A stretch of DNA of 64,000 nucleotides. Source: Streptosporangium oxazolinicum (GTDB taxonomy: Bacteria > Actinomycetota > Actinomycetes > Streptosporangiales > Streptosporangiaceae). The stretch is from the NCBI RefSeq assembly GCF_039537505.1, contig NZ_BAABAQ010000001.1:868001-932000 (forward strand), in the 5' to 3' direction. Each line of letters opens with the position of its first letter. The first letter of the stretch is position 1. Below, one piece after another: positions 42,111-51,087 of this stretch. The position numbers and the translations under genes are program-made. The notes beneath the pieces were generated by a model. It ran no database searches, had not been told where the DNA came from, and saw only the letters and a list, made by a program, of their open reading frames with translations.

Positions 42111-42347
42111 GGCTCTCCTTGAGGGGATGTACGGGCTATATGACCGCCGATCATGGCGTACGAGGCCGACAAATTCCGGGCCCGGTCGCAGCCGGTCTAC
42201 GAGAGAACGGCGCTTTCCGGCGATCGTGGTCATATCGGCCGGTGAGGGCCGGGCGGAGATCGGTGAAAAGTCCGCGGCCCCGATGAATGCCGCTGCCTCC
42301 TTGGCTCTTTCCAGCGGATCATGTGGCCTCGACAGGATGCCATACAG
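42111..42347. other. Intergenic DNA, nothing recognised
   Basis: It contains no supported gene, RNA or notable repeat; open frames lack coding bias. Confidence 0.4.
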
Positions 42348-42638
42348 CTAAGGGTTCAAACGCGAGACCTCTTCTCGGAGCCACAAGGTGAAACGGCGGT
42401 GCGTTCGACGATCGCCGTACAAGCCATCGATCTTCGTTTCGAACCCGAAGAAGCTGTGGATCGCGTCTGCCAACGGCTCCTTTTCGTCCTTGCCGAGCTG
42501 CTTGATGAGGAGCTCTATGGCGTCGAGGAACTGGGCGCCGAGAGTTCTACGGCTGTCGTCCAGCCGCCCGCATTGTTCTGCACCCCACCCCTCCGTGAGG
42601 GTGCCACGCTGACCAAGCCGCAGAGCATCTTGACGCAC
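42348..42638 (-). CDS. 96-aa hypothetical protein (tentative)
   Basis: The frame has plausible protein composition ('FLDAIELLIKQLGKDEKEPL', 'RRTHRRFTLWLREEVSRLNP') and moderate GC3. It has no recognisable family, and its start overlaps a regulatory-looking motif (42625-42638). It could be a remnant. Confidence 0.35.
   Translation of the reverse strand: MRQDALRLGQRGTLTEGWGAEQCGRLDDSRRTLGAQFLDAIELLIKQLGKDEKEPLADAIHSFFGFETKIDGLYGDRRTHRRFTLWLREEVSRLNP
42625..42638. promoter_or_regulatory. GCATCTTGNCGCAC motif, promoter region of the DUF6879/XRE unit
   Basis: gcatcttgacgcac lies about 60 nt before the first gene of the unit and includes a possible -35 TTGACG. Two further copies in opposite orientation flank the end of the XRE gene (44260-44273, 44303-44316). 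It is probably the site of the encoded XRE regulator. Confidence 0.5.
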
Positions 42639-42696
42639 GCTTCAGCACCGTTGAGCATCAGAATCGAACGCACCAACCTCACCGGAAGGCGCAACC

Positions 42697-42897
42697 ATGA
42701 GACTCACCCTGCTCGGCACCTCCAGCGGAAAAAGCGGCTGCCCCGCCCTGTACGCCACCGACCGTGGCACCTACGTCGTCCAGGGCAAGCGCGTCACCGA
42801 CCAGGAAGCGATCGCCGACCTGGTCGGTCTCCAGGACGACGAGTTCTACGTGGAAGTCCCCGCCCACCTCCTCACCTTCGCGCAGAAGCCCGAGTGA
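42697..42897 (+). CDS. 66-aa small protein of the DUF6879/XRE unit
   Basis: 'MRLTLLGTSSGKSGCPALYA' and 'TDRGTYVVQGKRVTDQEAIA' typify the small protein that commonly precedes DUF6879 and XRE-DUF5753 genes in actinomycetes. Its stop overlaps the next start (GTGA). It has no membrane segment; function unknown, though a regulatory or antitoxin-like role has been suggested for similar operons. Confidence 0.75.
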   Translation: MRLTLLGTSSGKSGCPALYATDRGTYVVQGKRVTDQEAIADLVGLQDDEFYVEVPAHLLTFAQKPE

Positions 42898-43436
42898 CTC
42901 GATTCGTCGACCGCCCTGAATTCACCGACCTGGTTCTCGGCTTCGAGCACACGGCATTCCGGCTGGAGGTCCGCGACCGCTACAACGAACCGTCCGAGGC
43001 CGAGGTCTTGCACCGGTTCCTGAGCAGCGGGCAGCTGGACGACTCCTACATGTCGGACTGGGTCGAGGAGCTTGGCCCCCGACTGGCCGGCGGTCAGCGG
43101 ATGGACCGGGTCCGGGTGGTGTCCGAACCGCACAGCGACTACACGCGGTTCGGGCTCGCCCTGGCGACGTACAACACCGCAGCAGGCGAGGACATCAGAT
43201 ATCTGCCCCGCCACCAGGCGGCCGGACTTGATCTGCCCGAGCATGACTTCTGGCTGATCGACTCCACTACGCTGCTCATCTTGACGTTCGACGATGACGA
43301 CGTGCTCCTCGGTGCTGACCTCATCGACGATCCGGCCGTGGTCGTGAAGCACTGCTACTACCGGGACGTGGCCCGCCGCCACGCCTTTCCGTGGATCGAG
43401 TACAAGACGCGTGTCGACCTACCAGAAAGCCCGTGA
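42894..43436 (+). CDS. DUF6879-family protein
   Basis: A 180-aa protein from GTG 42894. 'FEHTAFRLEVRDRYNEPSEA', 'GQRMDRVRVVSEPHSDYTRF', 'DFWLIDSTTLLILTFDDDD' and 'VKHCYYRDVARRHAFPWIEY' follow the DUF6879 pattern exactly. It sits between the 66-aa protein and the XRE gene (26-nt overlap with the latter), the usual order. The biochemical role is unknown. Confidence 0.85.
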   Translation: MTRFVDRPEFTDLVLGFEHTAFRLEVRDRYNEPSEAEVLHRFLSSGQLDDSYMSDWVEELGPRLAGGQRMDRVRVVSEPHSDYTRFGLALATYNTAAGEDIRYLPRHQAAGLDLPEHDFWLIDSTTLLILTFDDDDVLLGADLIDDPAVVVKHCYYRDVARRHAFPWIEYKTRVDLPESP

Positions 43437-44253
43437 GGCGCTCGGCCTGCGCCTGCGTGAGCTGCGGCGAGACGCCCGTCTGACGGGCGCCGAACTCGCC
43501 GCAGCTCACGGCTGGCACCGCACGAAGATCCCTAAGATCGAGAACGGGAAGCAGACGCCGTCCGACGCCGACCTTGAAGCGTGGGCGGCGTCCTGCGGTG
43601 TGCCCGAACAGGCCCGCGAGCTGATCGCAGCTCTGCGGTCGCTGGAAGGCCAGTACGTCGAGTTCCGCAGGATGTTCCGGGCGGGTATGGCGGGACAGCA
43701 GCGAGCGTTCGCCGAAGTCGAAGCTGCGGCCACCTTCATCCGTAACTTCGAGACCTGCTTCGTCCCGGGCCTGCTGCAGACGCCTGAGTACGCCCGCGAG
43801 CGGCTCACCGAGGCGGTCGCCTACGACAGCGCGACAGACGATCTCGACGAAGCCGTCGCCGCACGGATGGCCCGCCAGCAGATCATCTACTCCACCGGTC
43901 GACGCTTCCACTTCGTCATCACCGAGTCCGTGTTGAAGCTTCGCCTGTGTCCGGTCGAGATTCTGGCCGGTCAGCTGGAGAGGCTGGCGGTCGCCTCGAC
44001 GATGCGGACGATCCGCCTCGGCGTCATCCCCTTCGAAGCCCGCTACCCGGTTGAGCCAGTCCACGGATTCCACATCTTCGATGACCGGCACGTCTCGGTC
44101 GAGACTCTCACCGCGGAGCTCACCATCACCCAGGCGAGCGAGGTGAACGCTTACCTGGGCTCGTTCGCCCGGCTCGCCGACGCGGCGGTTTACGGCAGGG
44201 AGGCACGGGCGCTGATCGACCGCGCGCTGGATGACCTGGTGCCCGGCAAGTAG
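43411..44253 (+). CDS. XRE-family regulator with DUF5753 domain
   Basis: A 280-aa protein from GTG 43411. The HTH is 'ARLTGAELAAAHGWHRTKIP' followed by 'KIENGKQTPS'. The DUF5753 domain is clear: 'RNFETCFVPGLLQTPEYARE', 'ARMARQQIIYSTGRRFHFVI', and the end 'YLGSFARLADAAVYGREARA'. WhiJ-like regulators of this type act with small partner proteins in development or antibiotic control. The matching motifs at 42625 and 44260-44316 suggest autoregulation. Confidence 0.92.
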   Translation: MSTYQKAREALGLRLRELRRDARLTGAELAAAHGWHRTKIPKIENGKQTPSDADLEAWAASCGVPEQARELIAALRSLEGQYVEFRRMFRAGMAGQQRAFAEVEAAATFIRNFETCFVPGLLQTPEYARERLTEAVAYDSATDDLDEAVAARMARQQIIYSTGRRFHFVITESVLKLRLCPVEILAGQLERLAVASTMRTIRLGVIPFEARYPVEPVHGFHIFDDRHVSVETLTAELTITQASEVNAYLGSFARLADAAVYGREARALIDRALDDLVPGK

Positions 44254-44259
44254 CAGAAA

Positions 44260-44316
44260 GTGCGGCAAGATGCTCGCTCCACACGGGCATCGCCGCGCAG
44301 GCGCATCTTGGCGCAC
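44260..44316. promoter_or_regulatory. Inverted pair of the GCATCTTG motif
   Basis: gtgcggcaagatgc (44260-44273) and gcatcttggcgcac (44303-44316) form 14-bp arms with one mismatch. They follow the XRE stop by 7 nt and precede the 185-aa gene by 43 nt. They may act both as a transcription terminator stem and as operator for the next gene. Confidence 0.5.
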
Positions 44317-44358
44317 TGTCCTTCAAGGTGCACGTCGATCCGCCCTACCGTCCTGAGC

Positions 44359-44916
44359 ATGGCTTCCTTCCCTGAGCCGCCCCTGCTCCTGACCGACGAC
44401 CAAGCCCACGCCCTCGCCCTGCACCTCGGCCGCGCGTTCCCGCCGTGGCGCATCTGGCGAGCCGCCGACACCTGGTACGCGACCGGGCCGTGCCGCATCC
44501 CCGAATGTGTCTGCTCCCGCACCCTCCACGCTCCGGGGCCGGCTGATCTATGTCAGCAGCTCGCCGAGGTGGAACAGGCCGAGCGGGAGCAGCGGGGAGA
44601 CGGCGCCCTGTCGAACGAGGCGGCGTTCCTCCTCGGCGAGGCCCAGTTCTCCGACGAGGCCGCACAACTGGCCGAGCGGCAGCTGAAGGCGCTGCAGCAG
44701 GAGTTCCCGGGCTGGGACATCACCTGCGTGGCCGACCTGTCCACCCCGGTCTGGTACGCCGTTCTGCGCACCGCGCCCACCGACCGACAGAAGGTGGCCG
44801 GGGTGCTGGCCAAGCTCATACGATTCTCCGCCGAAGCACTCGCGACCGCCCTAGCCACGCAGGTGGAGCGAGTACATCGAGCGCGTGCTATTCATACCTT
44901 CGGAGCAGGGTGCTGA
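44359..44916 (+). CDS. 185-aa hypothetical protein
   Basis: ATG 44359 starts 'MASFPEPPLLLTDDQAHALA'. There is a Cys group 'GPCRIPECVCSR' near residues 48-60, an acidic helical middle, and 'GWDITCVADLSTPVWYAVLR' toward the end. It is soluble, and no family is recognised. It is located behind the XRE unit with shared motif sites, so it may belong to the same regulon. Confidence 0.6.
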   Translation: MASFPEPPLLLTDDQAHALALHLGRAFPPWRIWRAADTWYATGPCRIPECVCSRTLHAPGPADLCQQLAEVEQAEREQRGDGALSNEAAFLLGEAQFSDEAAQLAERQLKALQQEFPGWDITCVADLSTPVWYAVLRTAPTDRQKVAGVLAKLIRFSAEALATALATQVERVHRARAIHTFGAGC

Positions 44917-45072
44917 GTTCGCTGATGTGGGTGTGAGCCCTTGGTAGATGGCTCGGGCCGGAAGAACGTACTCCAGGCGGTGAAAGCCGACGGTGCGCGA
45001 ATGCCTGGGGTCCGGTCAGGGCGCGGGAGAGTCGCTCTCAGGGGCGGCTGATGGTGGCCACGACCTCGACGG

Positions 45073-45717
45073 TCAAGATCCGGGGAGTCCAAGTGAGGAG
45101 GTCAGCACAGTCCTCCAGCGGTATCCCTCATCCCGGTTCAGGTCGATCAGGGCGACGCGTCTGAGGGTGAGGGGCACGACATCCGCGTACCGGCTGAGTG
45201 CTTCTCGGATGGGGGCCAGCGGCACCCCGCTGGTATTGGCGTAAGCGAGACTGACGTGAGGGTGGAACCCCTCGGCAGACTCCGGCACCCGACCTTCACC
45301 CCAGACCTCGCCGATGGCTTCACGTACGGCTTGGCGTACCACGGCCACGGCCTCGACGGGTCGCACCGGCAGATGCACGCCTTCGGCGTCGGCCAGCACC
45401 GACCCCAGCCTCACCTCTATCGGGCCGAGGTTGGCCAGTCGCTCGGTCGCCGCAGCGCCGATCGCCGCCAGGTCCTCCTGGCTGACCTCGTCGGCGAAGC
45501 CGACACCCTGGGTGGTCATGTGCAACCACTGGGATGGAATGGGATCCAGCGCAGCCACCTTGTCCAGGTCAGAACGTATCCGTGCCACGAACTCGTGCAG
45601 CTCGGGCTGATCGTCCACAAGGAAGTGCCAGGTGTAGAAGCTGCGGCCAGGCCGCCAGCCAGGACGCCACCACCAGTGATCACGAGTCTCGGTATCCTCC
45701 CCAGCCAAAGGGGTCAC
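45073..45717 (-). CDS. 2'-5' RNA ligase-like 2H phosphoesterase
   Basis: A 214-aa protein with two H-x-[ST] motifs: 'SQWLHMTTQGVGF' (about 62-74) and 'EGFHPHVSLAYAN' (about 150-162), separated by the usual ~85 residues. 2H enzymes cleave 2',3'-cyclic phosphates or 2'-5' linkages. The start overlaps the stop of the upstream XRE/TPR gene by 4 nt, so the two form an operon. Confidence 0.85.
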   Translation of the reverse strand: MTPLAGEDTETRDHWWWRPGWRPGRSFYTWHFLVDDQPELHEFVARIRSDLDKVAALDPIPSQWLHMTTQGVGFADEVSQEDLAAIGAAATERLANLGPIEVRLGSVLADAEGVHLPVRPVEAVAVVRQAVREAIGEVWGEGRVPESAEGFHPHVSLAYANTSGVPLAPIREALSRYADVVPLTLRRVALIDLNRDEGYRWRTVLTSSLGLPGS

Positions 45718-47216
45718 CTTTCTCTACGCATCCTGCTCTCGTCGCTGAACGCGCCGATGGCTTCCCTGATCACTCTGCCCTGCCCGCCGCTTTGGAACGC
45801 AGCCGGGATCCGGTCGGCGATCTCTCCGAGTTGAAGAAGCAAGGGCGCCGCGCGTGCCTCCAAGGGCGTCTCCAGAACCGGGGTGAGCGCCTCGACCGCT
45901 CCGTCCAGGGCCCCGGTGTCAATGTGGGCCCGGACCAGGTGGAGCATGGTCATTCGCTCGGTTCCGAGATTCCGGTTCCGCTCGGACTTTTCCTGGGAGA
46001 TCTCCACACTGCGACCGGCCATCTCCATTGCTCGGCTGGGATCCGACAGCACCAGGTAGGCATCCGCCCAGTAGCTCAGCGCCCGTTCCGGCGCGCAGCT
46101 AAGCGGACCACCGGGAGAGGCCGTTCCCTCTGATTCGACCTCCTGAGCGTGGTACAGCATGGCGTGAGCGTCGGAGAGGCGTCCGAGCCTGGCGTAGTCC
46201 AAGGCGAGGGTGCTGGCCAGCATTACCTCGGTCTCCCCGCCGGTCCTCACGGCATAGCGAAGCCCGTGCTCAGCGTGGAGCAGGGCATCCTGCTTGCGGT
46301 CATCCCAATACGCGGCGACCTGCCGGGTCTTACAAACCCAGGCGAGCAGACCGTCGTGCCCGCACTCCTCGGCGAAGTGCCACGCGGCTCGTGCGTGCCT
46401 CTCTGCCACGTCGGGCCTCCCCAGGTCGGTGCTGACCCAGGCCAAGAACGTCATCGCCCAGCCAACGGTCAGATAGAGGTCTCGACGGTGGCGCAGCGGT
46501 TGGTGCCCTTCCAACAGTCGCAGAGCCTCATCACGGATGCGCCGTGCGTCTGCCAACAGCGGAGCCGTCGGTATCTTCAGGTAGCTGGCCGCGACGCGTT
46601 GGAGATCCACATTGAGGCGCTCGGTCGTCGAGGTGCCTACATTGGTGGTCTCTGCCTCGCTGAGGATCAGGTCGGATTCCCTCGCATAAAGGGCCAATTG
46701 CTCACTACCGGAGAAAGGACGTTGATCCCTCAGCTGGGAAAGAGCCGGAAATGCGACTTCAACAGTCCCAGGAAACGCAGGTGATCCACCGGACGGAACA
46801 TTCCCCCTGAAGTTCGGATCAGCCTGCCGGTAATCGACGCGACCGATCTCGACCTGGTCATCTGTGCCGTAAAGGGCATATTCGGCATCGGTGAGCAACC
46901 GCCGCCCTTGCGTCTGGTATACGCGGGCAAGAGCATGCAACGCAGCCACGCTGGGACGTCGTCCTTTCGCGGGCCAGTGCTCGTACTGATAGATGCGTGC
47001 TTTGACCATGGTCGATTCGCCGGCATCGAGAGCGTTCCAACGGTCGGCCACTTCCTGGTGGCTGAGATTGTGCGCCCAGCGGAAAGCCACGCGAGGACCG
47101 ACCTCAGGGTGATCAGTTTCCCAGACAGCGGCGATCTGCTCCCACGTCAGACCACGGGCTCGAAGCTGCTGAGAACGATGCGCGCGTTGCCGCCGATTGG
47201 GCCCGGTTTGCTCCAT
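45714..47216 (-). CDS. XRE/TPR-type transcriptional regulator
   Basis: A 500-aa protein. The N-terminus 'RARGLTWEQIAAVWETDHPE' and 'WPAKGRRPSVAALHALARVY' form an XRE-like DNA-binding region of the actinobacterial type. Residues 230-490 are TPR-like helices ('ERHARAAWHFAEECGHDGLL', 'ALDYARLGRLSDAHAMLYHA'). Such proteins usually regulate a neighbouring enzyme gene. The coupled 2H phosphoesterase is the obvious partner. Divergent from the gene at 47477. Confidence 0.82.
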   Translation of the reverse strand: MEQTGPNRRQRAHRSQQLRARGLTWEQIAAVWETDHPEVGPRVAFRWAHNLSHQEVADRWNALDAGESTMVKARIYQYEHWPAKGRRPSVAALHALARVYQTQGRRLLTDAEYALYGTDDQVEIGRVDYRQADPNFRGNVPSGGSPAFPGTVEVAFPALSQLRDQRPFSGSEQLALYARESDLILSEAETTNVGTSTTERLNVDLQRVAASYLKIPTAPLLADARRIRDEALRLLEGHQPLRHRRDLYLTVGWAMTFLAWVSTDLGRPDVAERHARAAWHFAEECGHDGLLAWVCKTRQVAAYWDDRKQDALLHAEHGLRYAVRTGGETEVMLASTLALDYARLGRLSDAHAMLYHAQEVESEGTASPGGPLSCAPERALSYWADAYLVLSDPSRAMEMAGRSVEISQEKSERNRNLGTERMTMLHLVRAHIDTGALDGAVEALTPVLETPLEARAAPLLLQLGEIADRIPAAFQSGGQGRVIREAIGAFSDESRMRRER

Positions 47217-47476
47217 GGCTGAATCCGTCCGAGGAAGTGACGAAGCGCCTGACCTTCACAGCGTACGCATCACGTTGGAGCCGCGTCGGCTAACTACACA
47301 AACAGATTTCGGGACTCAAGCCCAGGTGAAGACGTCCTCCAAGCGCTAACTCTTCTGGCTCTTTATTCATTGACGCGTTCTCCGGAAACTTAAAAGTCCC
47401 GCCGAGCAAATAGCGGGTCCGTCTGGCGCTTGCCACGTCCAGACGGACCCTTGACCAGGAAGTGAGTCCTGACCCG

Positions 47477-48127
47477 ATGAACAACCCTAGTGCTCCGGTC
47501 CTTGACCGGGCCATGGCGAGCGGCTGCGGCTGCTTCGCCGAGACCCCACCGATGCCGATGGGCTGTGCCGTCTGCGGGCACGCGCCCTATGCGCACGGCT
47601 GCCCCGGTCAGATCGGTGATCACGAGTACGCGCAGCCGTCCGGTGAGCTGATGACCAGGCGCCTTCAGGCTCGCCGCCGACTCGGTCTCGGCCGGGTCCT
47701 GCCCTCCTTCGAGCCTGTTCCCTCCTTCGAACCTGTTCGCGAGGTCGCCGCGCGGCCCGGTCCGGTCGTACCCACGCCTCGTCAGGCCGAGCGTGAGACG
47801 GCGTCGGCCCGTATCCGGCCCACCGGGCGTATGGACGCGCGCCGCCCGACGGTGCCCAGCGCTCGCCCGCACCGGCCGGTCGAGACACGGGAGGACCGCG
47901 CGGCCCACCTGACACTCACCCGGGATTCCCTTACCCGGCGCCGCGCCCGCGTCGCGGCCCGCACATATGAACACACGCACCATGACATCTCGCCTCACAC
48001 CCCTGACGTGGGTGACCGGCGTCAGCCGTATGCGATCCCCCAGCCGGGGTCGGCCGTCGCTCCCGGCCGGGGCCGCTCACCGGCCCCCCTCCTCGATGGC
48101 ACGAGCCGCACCGACCGAAAGCCGTGA
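47477..48127 (+). CDS. 216-aa hypothetical protein, Cys-rich start and basic disordered tail
   Basis: The N-terminal ~50 residues hold 'GCGCFAETPPMPMGCAVCGH' with C-x-C, C-x-x-C and His, a possible metal-binding knuckle ending 'HAPYAHGCPGQIGDHEY'. The remainder is Arg/Pro-rich low complexity, including a duplicated 'PSFEPV'. The first part is probably genuine; the long tail may be poorly conserved. One nt separates its stop from the next start. Confidence 0.5.
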   Translation: MNNPSAPVLDRAMASGCGCFAETPPMPMGCAVCGHAPYAHGCPGQIGDHEYAQPSGELMTRRLQARRRLGLGRVLPSFEPVPSFEPVREVAARPGPVVPTPRQAERETASARIRPTGRMDARRPTVPSARPHRPVETREDRAAHLTLTRDSLTRRRARVAARTYEHTHHDISPHTPDVGDRRQPYAIPQPGSAVAPGRGRSPAPLLDGTSRTDRKP

Positions 48128-48128
48128 C

Positions 48129-48551
48129 ATGAACGCGGCCCCGGAGCAGAGCGACAACTCCACAAGCAGGCACGGCGGCAGTCCTCTTCCCCAGACGTCC
48201 ACCGCCGAGCGGCTACCCGCCGCACAACGCGCCGAGGACCTGGCCGCTGTGTTGGACGACGTCTACGGCATCCGAGCCGATGTCCACGAGCTCACTTCCG
48301 GCAACGCCATCGTGTCCGTCCACTACGGGCTACTGGCCTACACCGACGGCGAGAGGTTCTGGTGGACCGGCCCCGAGCTCAGCGACGCGGGCAGCCCGTT
48401 GCTCAGCTCCGCACTGACCCTGCCCGCAGCCGCCGAACAGCTCGCCGCGCACCACGCGATCCTGCGGGCCAGGGACGCCGCCGACGTGCTGCGCGGCGGG
48501 TTACCGCTGCTGGCCGACGTGATCCTGGCCGAGCATGTCGACCCGGTCTGA
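48129..48551 (+). CDS. 140-aa protein, 'YTDG-x-x-FWW' family
   Basis: 'AEDLAAVLDDVYGIRADVHE', 'NAIVSVHYGLLAYTDGERFW' and 'AAEQLAAHHAILRARD' resemble the 151-aa protein at 16874. The family occurs as paralogue sets next to XRE regulators. It is soluble, about 100 residues of core. Function unknown. Translation may be coupled to the upstream gene (1-nt gap). Confidence 0.65.
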   Translation: MNAAPEQSDNSTSRHGGSPLPQTSTAERLPAAQRAEDLAAVLDDVYGIRADVHELTSGNAIVSVHYGLLAYTDGERFWWTGPELSDAGSPLLSSALTLPAAAEQLAAHHAILRARDAADVLRGGLPLLADVILAEHVDPV

Positions 48552-48638
48552 TACCGAGACAGTGGGGGTCTCCGGGCGAGTACGGCCTGTCGCCAGGCCT
48601 ACAGAAACCAGTTCCCCATCAGATGGAAGGAAACAACC

Positions 48639-48971
48639 GTGATCCCGCCCTACGGAACACCGGCGAGCGACCGGTTGAATGCGGCCGTCCGGCGGCCCGG
48701 TGCCATCGCCGCCCTCCAGCACCTGCGTACCGAACTGCACGCCCACCGGATCTACCCCGCCATCGCCTACGACGAAGGCATGCCCCGCCTCATAATCGGC
48801 GCCGACACGCTGAACGTCTGGGCCGACCGCGAGGGCATGTTCTTCTGCTGGGGCACCGTCCACCTTGGAGAACCCGCCGACCACGCTCCCGCCGACGATC
48901 TACCGCAGGTCGCACACCGGATCGCCGAACAGCTCGGAGAGCACTACACCGAGCCGGAGAGCCCACGATGA
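48639..48971 (+). CDS. 110-aa protein, related family member
   Basis: A GTG start preceded by AAGGAAACAACC. 'AALQHLRTELHAHRIYPAIA', 'LIIGADTLNVWADREGMFFC' and 'QVAHRIAEQLGEHY' follow the same plan as the gene at 48129 (helix, strands with Trp/Phe, helix). Probably a diverged paralogue in the same operon. Confidence 0.65.
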   Translation: MIPPYGTPASDRLNAAVRRPGAIAALQHLRTELHAHRIYPAIAYDEGMPRLIIGADTLNVWADREGMFFCWGTVHLGEPADHAPADDLPQVAHRIAEQLGEHYTEPESPR

Positions 48972-49191
48972 GCGACGCGATCGACTCCCGCGAGGGCGCC
49001 CTATGGCCGCTCGCGGAACCGGGCGCGACCGGATGACGTCCTGGGCAAGGCGTCATCGAACGCCGGTCGCGGCGGTGCCCCCGTCTGGAGGGGCGGGGGC
49101 ACCGCTGCCCACCTGCCGGCAGGAGATCAAACGGGTTCCAAGGCGCTCGCCTCAGCCCCCATCGAAAACAGTCATAGAGAGGACGCCTGTG

Positions 49192-50016
49192 ATGACCTCA
49201 CTGGCACAGCAGGTCGCTCGCGCGGGGACAGTCGATCCCGACGTGCTGGAACGTGTCCGCCATGAAACCCTGACGGTCCCGGAGGGGTGGATCGCCCAGT
49301 ATGGCGAATACCAATCGGGCGGCTGGGGGACGCTGTCGCTGCTGAACGAGACCGGCGTCGCCACCGACGTGACCATCACCGACTGCGAACCCGTAGAGAC
49401 CGCTCTGCTGGCGTCGATGCCGGCCACCCGGCGGTTCTTGAACGAACTCGGACTGCGCTACATGTGGGCGCGGATCGCCCGCCTCGACGCGGGGGCCTTC
49501 CTGTGGGAGCACCGCGACTACGGAGAACTGCGGTCCGTCGAACGGCACCGGCTGCACATCCCCATCATCACCAGCACTTCGGCCTATCTGGTCCTCGCGG
49601 GCTCAGCGGTCCACCTGGCCGCGGGCAACATCTGGCGGCTCACTCCGACCTTCGCTCACGGCGCCTGCAACCTGTACGGGCCGACCCGCTTCCACCTGAT
49701 CCTGGACTGCTACGCCAGTCCCGAGCTGGCTGAGCTAACCGCAGGACAACAGCTCCCGCACGACCACGTGCGCCATCTGCCGCGTCTCGACGACGACCTG
49801 CTCCGGCGAAAAGTCGAGCAGGCGCGATCTCTGGTCCGGCTCGGATACGGCCGAGCAGCCGAGCGACACCTGTTGCGGCTGTTCTTCACCAACGCCCTTC
49901 CCGAAGGGCGCGTCTACGACCTGATCAGCGAGCTGTACGACCACAGCGGCGCGACACGAACCGCGGAGATGTGGCGCAATCGAAAGTCCGTCCTGCTCGG
50001 TACGAACCTCGCCTGA
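49192..50016 (+). CDS. Aspartyl/asparaginyl beta-hydroxylase-like protein
   Basis: A 274-aa protein from ATG 49192, with AGAGAGG upstream. The core has 'RYMWARIARLDAGAFLWEHR' with H-x-D ('EHRDYGEL'), 'ERHRLHIPIITSTSAYLVLA' and a second His/Arg part 'AHGACNLYGPTRFHLILDCY'. This is the Fe(II)/2-oxoglutarate cupin of Asp/Asn hydroxylases. The C-terminal ~90 residues are helical. Its substrate may be a peptide or protein made in the cluster (inference). Confidence 0.78.
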   Translation: MTSLAQQVARAGTVDPDVLERVRHETLTVPEGWIAQYGEYQSGGWGTLSLLNETGVATDVTITDCEPVETALLASMPATRRFLNELGLRYMWARIARLDAGAFLWEHRDYGELRSVERHRLHIPIITSTSAYLVLAGSAVHLAAGNIWRLTPTFAHGACNLYGPTRFHLILDCYASPELAELTAGQQLPHDHVRHLPRLDDDLLRRKVEQARSLVRLGYGRAAERHLLRLFFTNALPEGRVYDLISELYDHSGATRTAEMWRNRKSVLLGTNLA

Positions 50017-50045
50017 GAAGACCGACGACTGAGAATGGACATCCC

Positions 50046-50924
50046 ATGCCCGACATCTGCCATGAGGCCATCGACCGGATCGCCGCGGTGAACCGGCCCA
50101 GCCAGTTCACCATCATGGAAAACACGATCAACCGCCTCGTCGCCAGCCCTGCCGTCACTCACCTGCTCATTCGCGGATCCTTCGCTCATGGCACCTCCGA
50201 CCGGCTCTCCGATGTCGATCTCGTCGTCGGAATCGCACCGTCAGCCTTCGCCGAGTTCGTCACCGTACTCGACGCTCTTGCCGTCGCCGAGCTCGGTGCG
50301 CTCATGCCCGGCTGGCCCGACAGGATCGTGCCCCGCATGGGCGGCCTCGGCTACGTTCACCTCGTCGAGGACAGCGGCAAGCTCTACCAGCTCGACCTGT
50401 ATCTGGCGCCCTCCGACAAGATCGACGAGATCACCGCCTTCACTCGCGGCCACATCATTTACACCGCCCCTCACTCCAACGACGAGACCCCTGATCCGGC
50501 CGTGGCTCAACTCGTCACCGACTACCTGGCCATGCCGCCCACGTGCGAGCAACTCGTCGTCGAAGCACTGGTGCTGGGGTGGATGATCCGCAAACGGATC
50601 GCCCGAGGGCAGAAGTTCATGGCCTACGCCGAGACGCACATGCTCCACACCACGGCACGCTCTCTGATCCGGACCGCGCTGTCCCCGAAGACGGCGTTCT
50701 ACGGCTGGTACCACCTCGACACCGACATCGGTGTCACTCCCATCGGCCGCTCCTGCCTCCGAGAGCTGGAAGCACTGATCACTTCCCCGCCCACGCCCAC
50801 CGTCGCGTCCTTGAAGAACTCCATCGACCGAATCCTGACACTGGCCGAACGCGCGGCCCCGGACGCCGTGAACACGCTGCGGTTGTCCATCGACGCCTAC
50901 CTCCACCATCTCGACCTCGGCTGA
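50046..50924 (+). CDS. Nucleotidyltransferase-domain protein
   Basis: A 292-aa protein with 'THLLIRGSFAHGTSDRLSDV' followed by 'DLVVG', the G-S-x(9-12)-D-x-D catalytic motif of pol-beta-type nucleotidyltransferases, and 'YQLDLYL' supplying the third acidic residue. The C-terminal half is helical, like aminoglycoside or lincosamide adenylyltransferases. It follows the hydroxylase gene by 29 nt. The target (antibiotic, protein or nucleotide) is unknown. Confidence 0.82.
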   Translation: MPDICHEAIDRIAAVNRPSQFTIMENTINRLVASPAVTHLLIRGSFAHGTSDRLSDVDLVVGIAPSAFAEFVTVLDALAVAELGALMPGWPDRIVPRMGGLGYVHLVEDSGKLYQLDLYLAPSDKIDEITAFTRGHIIYTAPHSNDETPDPAVAQLVTDYLAMPPTCEQLVVEALVLGWMIRKRIARGQKFMAYAETHMLHTTARSLIRTALSPKTAFYGWYHLDTDIGVTPIGRSCLRELEALITSPPTPTVASLKNSIDRILTLAERAAPDAVNTLRLSIDAYLHHLDLG

Positions 50925-51087
50925 GCGCCACCAGCCGGTACGGTGAACCCGTGCTCCTACACGTCGCGGGACGGCGAGCTACCGGCGCCGGGCGGGGATA
51001 GACGAGGCAGCGTCCCGTCCTGCTCGGCGAGATCGCGTTCACATTCACGTTCACCGACGATCCATCCCAACACGTGCGGGGCCTTCC

